NCBI GenBank assembly: GCA_021778515.1 | Contig: JAJYCJ010000007.1 | Location: 10,498-58,142, forward strand | Direction: 5' to 3' | DNA from: Acidobacteriota bacterium | GTDB taxonomy: Bacteria; Acidobacteriota; UBA4820; DSQY01 | Length of the DNA stretch: 47,645 bases | Shown here: positions 1 through 6,256 of the stretch, in pieces | Numbering within the stretch: the first letter of the stretch is position 1 | Layout: every line of letters starts with the position of its first letter | The notes under the pieces: generated by a model | Database searches by the model: none | Told to the model about the DNA's origin: nothing | The model's input: only the letters and a program-made list of their open reading frames with translations | Made by a program: the position numbers and the translations under genes

Positions 1-197
1 AGTTCGAGGCGCTGAGGGCGGGGATCGTGGACGGGCGGCTCCTGGACGCCTTGGGGCCTGCTCGCGCGAAGGCGGTCCTCGCGCGCTTTCCTGGGGCGCT
101 GGAGGCCCTGAAGGGCGAGTACTGGCGAGCCCGAGACCGGGGGTGGAGCTTCCCGGAGCTGAGGCAGGCGCTGGTAGCCGCGTGGGCGGGGCCGTAG
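1..197 (+). CDS. C-terminal fragment of an unidentified protein
   Basis: An open frame runs in from the left edge (first full codon at base 3) and ends at TAG 195-197. The visible 64 residues are helical and Ala/Arg/Leu-rich (FEALRAG at the start, LVAAWAGP at the end). I do not recognise the family. Codon use has the strong G/C third-position bias of the other core genes here, which supports real coding. The stop codon is part of the GTAG foot of an intergenic REP-like repeat (CCGTAGGGGAGG), so the repeat abuts or forms the end of the gene. The start lies outside the window. Confidence 0.6.
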   Translation, partial: FEALRAGIVDGRLLDALGPARAKAVLARFPGALEALKGEYWRARDRGWSFPELRQALVAAWAGP

Positions 198-319
198 GGG
201 AGGCCCTCCGTGGCCTCCCGCCGCCGATGCGGCACCCGGCCCCATGCTGGGCGGCGGCGGAAGAATGACGACCGACCACCGACCACGGACCACCGACGAT
301 GGACGACCCTCCCATTACC

Positions 320-442
320 GTCACTGCGAGGCCCGAAGGGCCGCGGCAGTCCCGTGGTTGCAAGACCACAGGCTTAGGGTCCGGTCAAGCAGGGCCGGGA
401 TTGCTTCGCTGGGTGCCCTTCGCGGGGAGTCCTCGCAATGAC
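320..442 (+). mobile_element. MITE-like ~123-bp element, copy 1
   Basis: The element is bounded by GTCACTGCGAGG and CCTCGCAATGAC, a 12-bp terminal inverted repeat with one mismatch. It has no coding capacity and contains internal short hairpins. Four further copies of 121-123 bp lie at 674-796, 2063-2185, 19138-19259 and 29360-29480. Related sequences are widespread in bacterial genomes and give spurious peptides such as HCEARRAA. No clear target-site duplication is seen, partly because the flanks belong to a larger composite repeat. Confidence 0.75.
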
Positions 443-673
443 GGGTTAGGCGAGGCCTTCGAAGCGGCGGGCGGGGGCGCCCGCGCCACGGGGGTGAAAA
501 CCGGGGGGATCGGCCGCGGGGATGCGGCCGCTACGAAAACGCATCGGCCAAGGATCGCGACGTAGGGGAGGCCCTCCGTGACCTCCCGCCGTCGATGCGG
601 CACCCGGCCCCATGCCGGGCGGCGACGGATGAATGACGACCGACGACCGACGGCGGACGACCCTCCCATTACC

Positions 674-796
674 GTCACTGCGAGGCCCGAAGGGCCGCGG
701 CAGTCCCGTGGTTGCAAGACCGCAGGCTTAGGGTCCGGTCAAGCAGGGCCGGGATTGCTTCGCTGGGTGCCCTTCGCGGGGAGTCCTCGCAATGAC
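674..796 (+). mobile_element. MITE-like ~123-bp element, copy 2
   Basis: Nearly identical to copy 1, with the same GTCACTGCGAGG / CCTCGCAATGAC ends and the same left flank (CTCCCATTACC). The shared flank shows that a larger unit than the TIR element alone was duplicated. Confidence 0.75.
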
Positions 797-834
797 AGGC
801 GGGTGGTTTCGGCCGGGGGGTAGGGACGAACGGG

Positions 835-1989
835 ATGGACGGTGAGGCGTGGCGGGGGCTGGTGGAGGCGGTGGAGCGGCCGGCTTCGATCCTGGAGGGG
901 CCGGCGGCCGGGGATGTGGAGGGGCTGGCGGAGGCCCTCTCGGCGAATGGCCTCTTCCCGCTGGCTTACCACGCCTGGCAGGCGGCGGGGGTACTGCCGA
1001 AACTGCCGGAGGATGAGCAGGCTCTGCTTCGGGATCGCTTCATCCGGTACCTTGCGGGCTGGATGACGGCGTGGGAGGAGACGGGGCGGATTCTCGACAT
1101 CTGGCTCGCGGCGGGGCTGACGCCCATCCTGCTTAAGGGGGCCGACCTGGCGGTGCGCTATTACGCCGAGCCGCACCTGCGCCCCATGTCGGACCTGGAC
1201 GTGCTCCTTACCTCGACGGCCGAGTGTGAACGGGCCTACGATCTGTTGACGCAAAAGGGCTTCCGGACGCACGAGAGCCTTCCGCAGGAAACCTGGGCCC
1301 TCCTCCAGCACCTGCCGGCGCTCTCGGCGCCGGTTACCGGCTGGGCAGTGGAGATTCACGGGGCGCTCCTCTTGTCGCCGAGAGACTCGCGGTGGACGGG
1401 CGGGGGGGTGAGGCTGATCGAGGAGCGCCGCACCTACGCGTGGCAGGGGCGCCGGGTGGAGGGGCTGGCACCGGAGGCCCTGGCAGCCTTCCTCTGCGGA
1501 CACATGTGGTTTCAGCACGCGGGCGACGTACCGAGGGCCATGGTCCTCTACGATCTCAAGGCGATTCTCGACAGGGAGGGGAGCGCCTTCCGCTGGCCGC
1601 TCCTTCTGGAACTGGCGGAGGCGGCGGGCGTGACGGGGGCCGTGGGGCGGGGCTTCGGTCTGCTGGACGCCTTGCTGGGCGTGGCTCCTCCTCCGGAGGT
1701 GAGGAAGGAGATCCAGGCCCGCGGTCGCGAGGCGGAACTCGCCCTCTCGCCGGGCGGGGCGGCCGTGGAACAGCTCGTGGGGCGCCTGCGCCACGAGGGG
1801 CTCGGGGCGGCGGTCAGGACCGCATGGCGGATCGCCTTTCCGCCCTTCGGCTACATGCGCTGGCGCTACCGGGACAGGCGGAAGTGGCCCGTGGCGGCTC
1901 TCTATCCCTACCGCTGGGCCGGACAGGCGGTGCGGATCGTGCGATGGGCGATGGAGCGCGCGCGGCTGGCCGTGGGGGGGAGGAGATAG
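835..1989 (+). CDS. Nucleotidyltransferase family protein (NTP_transf_5-like)
   Basis: The 384-residue protein carries the signature of the uncharacterised nucleotidyltransferase family PF14907 around residues 97-125: ILLKGADLAVRYY followed by LRPMSDLDVLL, where the Asp pair would be the metal-binding DxD. Family members are often found in exopolysaccharide and glycopeptide loci; substrates are unknown. The C-terminal third is basic and Tyr/Trp-rich. ATG 835 is the first start after the repeat block and has only a weak purine stretch (GGGACGAACGGG) before it. Codon bias matches the neighbouring export genes. It stands alone between two repeat blocks. Family assignment is fairly firm; the reaction is not known. 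Confidence 0.85.
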   Translation: MDGEAWRGLVEAVERPASILEGPAAGDVEGLAEALSANGLFPLAYHAWQAAGVLPKLPEDEQALLRDRFIRYLAGWMTAWEETGRILDIWLAAGLTPILLKGADLAVRYYAEPHLRPMSDLDVLLTSTAECERAYDLLTQKGFRTHESLPQETWALLQHLPALSAPVTGWAVEIHGALLLSPRDSRWTGGGVRLIEERRTYAWQGRRVEGLAPEALAAFLCGHMWFQHAGDVPRAMVLYDLKAILDREGSAFRWPLLLELAEAAGVTGAVGRGFGLLDALLGVAPPPEVRKEIQARGREAELALSPGGAAVEQLVGRLRHEGLGAAVRTAWRIAFPPFGYMRWRYRDRRKWPVAALYPYRWAGQAVRIVRWAMERARLAVGGRR

Positions 1990-2062
1990 GCCGACGGCGG
2001 ACGGCGGACGGCGGCGGAAGAATGACGACCGACGACGGCCGATGGACGACCCTCCCATTGCC

Positions 2063-2185
2063 GTCACTGCGAGGCCCGAAGGGCCGCGGCAGTCCCGTGG
2101 TTGAAAGACCGCAGGCCTTGGGTCCGGTCGTGCAGGGCCGGGATTGCTTCGCTGGGTGCCCTTCGCGGGGAGTCCTCGCAATGAC
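2063..2185 (+). mobile_element. MITE-like ~123-bp element, copy 3
   Basis: It has the same 12-bp terminal inverted repeats (GTCACTGCGAGG / CCTCGCAATGAC), length and left flank as copies 1 and 2, and shows a few internal substitutions, so it is an older or diverged copy. Confidence 0.75.
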
Positions 2186-2302
2186 GGGTTAGGCGAGGCC
2201 TTCGAAGCGGCGGGCGGGGGCGCCCGCGCCACGGGGTGGAAAAGGGGGGATCGGCCGCAGGGATGCGGCGGGTACGAAAACGCACCGGCCATGGATCGCG
2301 AC

Positions 2303-2382
2303 GTAGGGGAGGCCCTCCGTGGCCTCCCGCCGCGGATGGGGAACCGGCTCCACTCCGGGCGGCCAGGGACGGCCGCCCCTAC
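2303..2382 (+). repeat. REP-like inverted hairpin pair (GTAG...CTAC), 80 bp
   Basis: The left hairpin is GTAG followed by GGGAGGCC-loop-GGCCTCCC. The right hairpin is GGGCGGCC-loop-GGCCGCCC followed by CTAC, so each arm shows GTAG at its 5' foot on its own strand. Both have 8-bp stems and 6-base loops. This is the REPIN/BIME arrangement recognised by RAYT transposases; a RAYT gene lies 3.1 kb downstream. Confidence 0.75.
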
Positions 2383-2452
2383 GGAGATGGAACAGCGACG
2401 GGCGGGGGCTCCCGCGCGACGGGGGGAACGGGGGCGATGCCCACATCTTGTG

Positions 2453-2467
2453 CAAGCAATCTGCTTG
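2453..2467. promoter_or_regulatory. Operator-like inverted repeat overlapping the -35
   Basis: CAAGCA-ATC-TGCTTG is a perfect 6-bp inverted repeat with a 3-base gap. Its right arm overlaps the -35 hexamer of the promoter at 2465. The position suits a repressor site controlling the export operon. No regulator gene is seen in the window. Confidence 0.4.
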
Positions 2468-2493
2468 ACACGGCAAGGGGTTGGCACTACAAT
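2465..2493 (+). promoter_or_regulatory. Consensus sigma-70 promoter for the beta-barrel gene
   Basis: TTGACA (2465-2470, 6/6) is followed by a 17-base spacer and TACAAT (2488-2493, 5/6). The predicted start is near 2500, giving a leader of about 48 bases before ATG 2548. This is the best vegetative-type promoter in the window and likely drives the first export gene. Confidence 0.75.
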
Positions 2494-2547
2494 TCAGGGA
2501 AACCGCTTGAAGAGGCGGAAGCTCCTGATGAATTAGGGGGGCCGCAC

Positions 2548-3840
2548 ATGATTGGGAAGCGAAGTTGGTTGGCAGTGGCTGCTTTGGTGGTTTCCGCCGC
2601 GGTGTGGGCGGGGGATGGTATTCCCATCGGCAATGCGGTCTTCTACCCTTCGGTGGAGGCCGTGTACACTCATACGGACAACCTGTTCCTGCAAGATCCC
2701 TCCATGCCGAACGGCAACGTGAGCGATTCCCTCTGGGAGATCCGGCCCGCGCTGGGTATCGAATTCCCTTTCAAGGAAAGCTCCATCCGCTTGGATTTCG
2801 GCTACCAGTACAAGGATTACAGGACCTACCAACTGAGCAGCCATAACACCTATTACGGTGATTTCAAAGGGAATTTCAAGTTCGCCAACGGCATGGCCCT
2901 GGATCTGGAGAACCACTACATCCGCGGCGTGCAGGAGGTCCTGGAGTTCGACCCCGGCTACGAGCAGTACTTCAGCAACTCTCCCTTCGACCGGGACGCC
3001 GTTCAGGCCGGGCTCACCATGCCCGTGAGCCCATTGAACACCCTCACCGTGTACGGAACCTACAACTACGTCCACTTCACCGGGGACAACCGCCAGCAGC
3101 AGCCCTTCTACGACTACGACCAGTCCGCGGGAGGGCTCACCTGGAAGTATCACTACAGCCCCGTATCGGACTTTTTGGTGGACGCGGAATACCTCAGCAG
3201 CCGGCCGACCAACACGGCGCAGGACGTCAACCTCTACATCAACTCCAACCGCAAGTACGACCAGCAGACCTACCTGGTGGGGTGGGAGGGCGCCTTCGGC
3301 AAGGAGCTGACGGGCTTCGCCAAGGCGGGCTATTCGAAAACGAACTTCAAGGACAACCCCTTCTCCAACTTCAGCGGTTTTGTCACGGAGGTGGGGCTCG
3401 GACTGCAGGCCTCGCAGAGCACCCACTTCGACCTGAAGCTGTCGAGGGAGCCCTACCAGTCCGTCTACAACGTCAACAACTACTATACGGCCACGGGCGG
3501 CACGCTGCAGGTTCAGCAGCAGGTGTCGAAGATCTTCTTCTGGACGCTCGGCTATTACTACCAGGAGAACCGCTACCCCGACGCCGTCGTGGCGAACCCG
3601 GCGGTACTGGGGTTCTTTCCCCCGCTGGAGTTCCAGTTGACGCAGGGGATGGTGCGGAAGGACGATATCGGCCGGGCCTTTGCCGAGATCGGCCTTCACC
3701 CCACCAAGAAGTTGAGCCTGCGGTTCAACTACCAGCACGAGAACCGCCACAGCAACATCAACTATTGGGACACGCAGCTCAGGAAGCCCTACTCTTACGC
3801 CGAGAACCTCTTCAGCTTCCAGGTCCAGCTCGGCTGGTAA
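2548..3840 (+). CDS. Outer-membrane beta-barrel protein of exopolysaccharide export
   Basis: The track ORF starts at 2236, but ATG 2548 is the true start: it follows AGGGGGG by 7 bases and begins a signal peptide (MIGKRSWLAVAALVVSA, cleavage near VWA-GDG). The mature part of about 407 residues has alternating aromatic and polar strands typical of a transmembrane barrel (FGYQYKDYRTYQ, DYDQSAGGLTWKYHY) and ends with an aromatic-rich strand, FSFQVQLGW, the usual BAM recognition end. It resembles the putative beta-barrel porin 2 group found beside Wza/Wzc genes. Likely role: outer-membrane pore or docking protein for polysaccharide secretion. Exact family not proven. Confidence 0.85.
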   Translation: MIGKRSWLAVAALVVSAAVWAGDGIPIGNAVFYPSVEAVYTHTDNLFLQDPSMPNGNVSDSLWEIRPALGIEFPFKESSIRLDFGYQYKDYRTYQLSSHNTYYGDFKGNFKFANGMALDLENHYIRGVQEVLEFDPGYEQYFSNSPFDRDAVQAGLTMPVSPLNTLTVYGTYNYVHFTGDNRQQQPFYDYDQSAGGLTWKYHYSPVSDFLVDAEYLSSRPTNTAQDVNLYINSNRKYDQQTYLVGWEGAFGKELTGFAKAGYSKTNFKDNPFSNFSGFVTEVGLGLQASQSTHFDLKLSREPYQSVYNVNNYYTATGGTLQVQQQVSKIFFWTLGYYYQENRYPDAVVANPAVLGFFPPLEFQLTQGMVRKDDIGRAFAEIGLHPTKKLSLRFNYQHENRHSNINYWDTQLRKPYSYAENLFSFQVQLGW

Positions 3841-3884
3841 GGCCTGGTTTCTCCGCGCAGCGGCGCCCCCGGAGCCGAACGGTG

Positions 3885-3904
3885 CGGCCGACTTCGGTCG
3901 GCCG
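3885..3904. other. UUCG-tetraloop hairpin after the barrel gene
   Basis: CGGCCGAC-TTCG-GTCGGCCG is a perfect 8-bp stem with the very stable cUUCGg loop. A second hairpin, CGGCCG-TCGT-CGGCCG, follows within 25 bases. No U-tract follows, so it is a poor intrinsic terminator; it could protect the 3' end of the mRNA or be a REP-like relic. Confidence 0.5.
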
Positions 3905-3971
3905 AAAGGGGGGCGGCCGTCGTCGGCCGGTCTGAAACGCCCGCCGCGCGAGCCGGCGGCCTTGCCGCCTC

Positions 3972-4006
3972 GCGTTTCCCGTCTCATCTCTTGCGTCTCG
4001 CGTCTC
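3972..4006. repeat. Degenerate 7-bp tandem repeat
   Basis: Five units in strict 7-base register: GCGTTTC, CCGTCTC, ATCTCTT, GCGTCTC, GCGTCTC. It is one of about ten such heptamer tracts in gaps of this window. Confidence 0.6.
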
Positions 4007-4018
4007 CCTCGCAAAGGA

Positions 4019-4047
4019 TTGCCTGGAGGGGGTTGGTATCATATGCT
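4019..4047 (+). promoter_or_regulatory. Candidate sigma-70 promoter for the Wza-like gene
   Basis: TTGCCT (4019-4024), a 17-base spacer and TATGCT (4042-4047). It is followed by an imperfect stem (CGGCC...GCTTAAGC...GGCCG, 4051-4072) directly before the ribosome-binding site. Plausible, with only partial hexamer matches. Confidence 0.45.
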
Positions 4048-4089
4048 CAACGGCCGGGGCTTAAGCTGGCCGTTTGAAGGAGGGTTCCT

Positions 4090-5244
4090 ATGCCGTGTGT
4101 CGGGTTCTTCTGGCGCGGGAGAAGATTCGGATGGGCCATCGTGACGCTGGCTGCGCTGGCGCTCTGTGGCCTTCCGCTCCTCGCCAAGGGGGAGAAGAGC
4201 GGGCAGGTGCGAGTCGAGGGCCGGCCCGGGGCCATTCGGTGCGTGATGGAGGGGGCGTGCCCCGTGCACGACGAGATCGCGGGCCAGACGGTGCGCTGGG
4301 TGATCGGATGCTCCGGCACTCCCACCGTGGCTTCCGGCCTGGAGGCTTACGTGACGGCGGTCCCCGGCGGGATCGCAGTGGATCTGCCCGCCGCTTCCAG
4401 CCCGTCGGTGACCTGGGAGCCGGGAGAGATGACCTTTCGCTGGAAGGCTCCCGGAGCGAAGGGCTCAACGGGGACCGGGCTCTTCGATACCTTCACCCCG
4501 CCGGCCTATCCCCTGGGCCCCGGCGACAAGCTGCTCATCACCGTCTACAACGTGCCCGACATGAGCCAGACGGTGGTGGTAGACCCCAACTCCATGATCA
4601 CCTTCCCCGTTCTGGACAAGGTGTCGGTGAAGGGTCTCACGGTGAACGACCTCCAGCACAAGATGGAGGAGCTGCTGAAACAGTACGTCAAGGAGCCGCA
4701 GGTCAACATCCAGCTCCTGGAGTACGGCAGCCGCTACGTCAACGTGCTGGGCGAGGTGGCCACGCCGGGGCGCATCCCGCTGAAGGGGGCGCTGAAGGTG
4801 CTGGACGCCATCACCCAGGCGGGAGGCTTCACGAACAAGGCGGGCGACGTGGAGATTCAGCGGGCGGATGCGAGCGGACAGCTCGAAAGCAAGACCTTCA
4901 CGCAGGAACAACTGCTCGCCGGAGGGGGCCACGACAGCAACATCTACGTGCTCGACCAGGACGTCATCAACGTCCTGCCTGTCAAGTCGATCTACGTCTC
5001 GGGCGAGGTGAAGAGCCCCGGCTCCTTCCCCTATACGAAGGACATCACCCTCTTGCGCGCCGTGGCCCTCGCCGGCGGGTTCACCCAGTGGGCCAAGAAA
5101 GACCGGGTGGACATCCTTCGCGAGAAGAACGGCCGGCCGCTCGTGGTTCACGTCAACGCCTCCAAGATCGAAAGGGGCAAGATCGACGACGTCCCGCTTC
5201 TGCCCGACGACCACATCGTCGTCCACGCCAGGAAATTCTTCTAA
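4090..5244 (+). CDS. Wza-type polysaccharide export protein (poly_export + SLBB)
   Basis: The 384-residue protein has an N-terminal hydrophobic export signal (residues 14-32), a small beta domain (about 35-125, AMIN-like in look), then the Poly_export domain from YPLGPGDKLLITVYN (about 137) to about 215. Two SLBB-type segments follow (VNVLGEVATPGRIPL near 218 and IYVSGEVKSPGSFPY near 302). It would form the periplasmic/outer-membrane channel for exopolysaccharide together with the neighbouring barrel and Wzc-like proteins. The start is set by the strong AAGGAGGG site five bases before ATG. No lipobox cysteine is evident, unlike E. coli Wza. The stop is followed three bases later by the first hairpin repeat. 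Confidence 0.92.
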   Translation: MPCVGFFWRGRRFGWAIVTLAALALCGLPLLAKGEKSGQVRVEGRPGAIRCVMEGACPVHDEIAGQTVRWVIGCSGTPTVASGLEAYVTAVPGGIAVDLPAASSPSVTWEPGEMTFRWKAPGAKGSTGTGLFDTFTPPAYPLGPGDKLLITVYNVPDMSQTVVVDPNSMITFPVLDKVSVKGLTVNDLQHKMEELLKQYVKEPQVNIQLLEYGSRYVNVLGEVATPGRIPLKGALKVLDAITQAGGFTNKAGDVEIQRADASGQLESKTFTQEQLLAGGGHDSNIYVLDQDVINVLPVKSIYVSGEVKSPGSFPYTKDITLLRAVALAGGFTQWAKKDRVDILREKNGRPLVVHVNASKIERGKIDDVPLLPDDHIVVHARKFF

Positions 5245-5250
5245 TCGGCC

Positions 5251-5539
5251 GTAGGGGAGGGCCTCCGCGCCCTCCCGCGGTGGGAGTCGGGAGGCGGGCG
5301 GCCAGAGACGGCCGCCCGTACGGGGGAAGAGCCGTAGGGGAGGGCCTCCGCGCCCTCCCGCGGTGGGAGATGGGAACCGGGCGGCCAGGGACGGCCGCCC
5401 GTACGGTGGAAGAGCCGTAGGGGAGGGCCTCCGTGCCCTCCCGCGGTGGGAGATGGGAGGCGGGCGGCCAGGGACGGCCGCCCGTATGGGGGTAATGGTG
5501 GGGAATGGTAACCGGGCGGCCAGAGACGGCCGCCCGTAC
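5251..5539 (+). repeat. REP-like array upstream of the RAYT
   Basis: Three inverted hairpin pairs, each exactly 71 bp from GTAG to GTAY (5251-5321, 5334-5404, 5417-5487), are repeated at an exact 83-bp period. A lone right-type hairpin follows (5514-5539), 52 bp after the preceding right hairpin. Left hairpin: GTAG + GGGAGGGC-loop-GCCCTCCC. Right hairpin: GGGCGGCC-loop-GGCCGCCC + GTAC. All stems are 8 bp with 6-base loops. The array ends inside the 5' end of the RAYT reading frame. Confidence 0.85.
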
Positions 5540-6053
5540 GGGGGTGGCGGTGGAAAATGGGAGGGGGTCGGGAGGAGGAGCGCTGGATGGGGGAGCCGAT
5601 AGGCCCACAACGCGCAAACGGATTCGATTGCCTTCTGAGGTGTACCGAACGCCCGGCCTAGTGTGCTTTGTGACCATCTGCTGCCACGATATGCGCCCAC
5701 TGTTTAAGGAAGAGGCCTGCGCAAGAGCGGTGGAAGAAACGCTGCAAGGTCGGGCCTTCAAAAAAGGTTGTTCGCTCCTTGCCTATGCTTTGATGCCCGA
5801 CCACGTCCATCTTCTGCTCCAAAACGGAGGCGGCGATTTGGTGCGCGCCGTAGCCGAATGGAAGTCTTATACGACAAAGTTGCTGTGGCAATTTGGTCAC
5901 GAAGGGCAGATCTGGAAAAGGTCCTTCTACGATCACTTTCTGCGGGACGAGGAAAGCGTCTTTCAAACGGCATGCTACATCACCGAGAATCCCTTGCGAG
6001 CTGGTATTGAACACGATCACTGGCATGTATGGCACCGCTGGATGCGGCCGTAG
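5505..6053 (+). CDS. REP-associated tyrosine transposase (RAYT, Y1/IS200-like)
   Basis: The conserved part begins at RIRLPSEVYRTPG (about residue 35) and shows the family signatures: the HUH metal motif in MPDHVHLLL (about 101), WKRSFYDHF, and YITENPLRAGI carrying the catalytic tyrosine. RAYTs are single-copy, domesticated relatives of IS200/IS605 transposases that nick REP hairpins next to GTAG. The track start ATG 5505 lies in the upstream repeat. A strong GGAGGAGGAG site (5571-5580) is followed in frame only by CTG 5583, so the true start is uncertain (5544, 5550 or 5583 are options). The stop TAG is the foot of the next repeat (CGGCCGTAGGGG). Both active-site motifs are intact. Confidence 0.9.
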   Translation: MVTGRPETAARTGVAVENGRGSGGGALDGGADRPTTRKRIRLPSEVYRTPGLVCFVTICCHDMRPLFKEEACARAVEETLQGRAFKKGCSLLAYALMPDHVHLLLQNGGGDLVRAVAEWKSYTTKLLWQFGHEGQIWKRSFYDHFLRDEESVFQTACYITENPLRAGIEHDHWHVWHRWMRP

Positions 6054-6223
6054 GGGAGGGCCTCCGCGCCCTCCCGCGGTGGGGAATGGGAGGCGGGCGG
6101 CCAGGGACGGCCGCCCGTACGGGGGTAATGGCGGGGAATGGGAACCGGGCGGCCAGAGACGGCCGCTCGTACGGGGGAATAGCGGGGAATGGGAACCGGG
6201 CGGCCAGGGACGGCCGCCGGTAT
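6050..6223 (+). repeat. REP-like array downstream of the RAYT
   Basis: One 71-bp inverted hairpin pair (6050-6120) is followed by two right-type hairpins (6147-6172 and 6198-6223) at 52- and 51-bp spacing. The sequence matches the upstream array apart from scattered substitutions; the third copy has GGTAT in place of CGTAC. GTAG 6050-6053 contains the RAYT stop codon. With the upstream array it brackets the transposase gene. Confidence 0.85.
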
Positions 6224-6256
6224 GGGGTATACTTTAGGTTTTAGGAAGGGGCATGC

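Larger units (their letters stand above)
198..834. repeat. Intergenic composite repeat block, no gene
   Basis: This 637-base gap holds no convincing gene; the short ORFs on the track are repeat shadows. In order it has a GTAG-footed hairpin (194 on), a degenerate 7-bp tract (ACSACSG-like, about 255-310), a ~123-bp TIR element (320-442), a GC hairpin (about 466-486), a CGGCCGC/GCGGCCG hairpin ending in CTAC (511-534), a second GTAG hairpin (562 on), another heptamer tract (about 630-662) and a second TIR element (674-796). The same order recurs at 1990-2400, so a composite module has been copied. Confidence 0.8.
1990..2452. repeat. Intergenic composite repeat block, no gene
   Basis: This stretch repeats the 198-834 module: a 7-bp tandem tract (three ACGGCGG units at 1994-2014), a TIR element (2063-2185), a GGCGGGCG-type hairpin (about 2208-2228), a CGGCCGC hairpin (about 2254-2272) and a GTAG...CTAC hairpin pair (2303-2382). 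The large minus-strand ORF 739-2487 across it is a low-complexity shadow. Confidence 0.8.

Noticed and set aside
244-823. Small ORFs with CEARRAA- and ARDCFA-type peptides
   Set aside because: They are translations of the ~122-bp TIR element seen in many genomes, not conserved proteins.
739-2487. 582-residue minus-strand ORF
   Set aside because: It spans two repeat blocks and the antisense of the nucleotidyltransferase gene; composition is Pro/Arg/His-rich, as in GC-rich shadow frames.
3885-3930. Hairpins after the barrel gene as an intrinsic terminator
   Set aside because: The stems are strong but no U-run follows; kept only as a structural feature.
2533-4014. 493-residue minus-strand ORF
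   Set aside because: It is antisense to the barrel gene, which has a signal peptide, promoter and ribosome site; the minus frame has no domain.
5251-5539. CRISPR-like array of direct repeats
   Set aside because: Units are palindromic hairpins and the stretches between them are conserved rather than unique; no cas genes are present.
4465-5700. 411-residue minus-strand ORF across the Wza-like gene and repeats
   Set aside because: A shadow of a confident gene, with PYGRPSLAARF-type repeat translations at one end.
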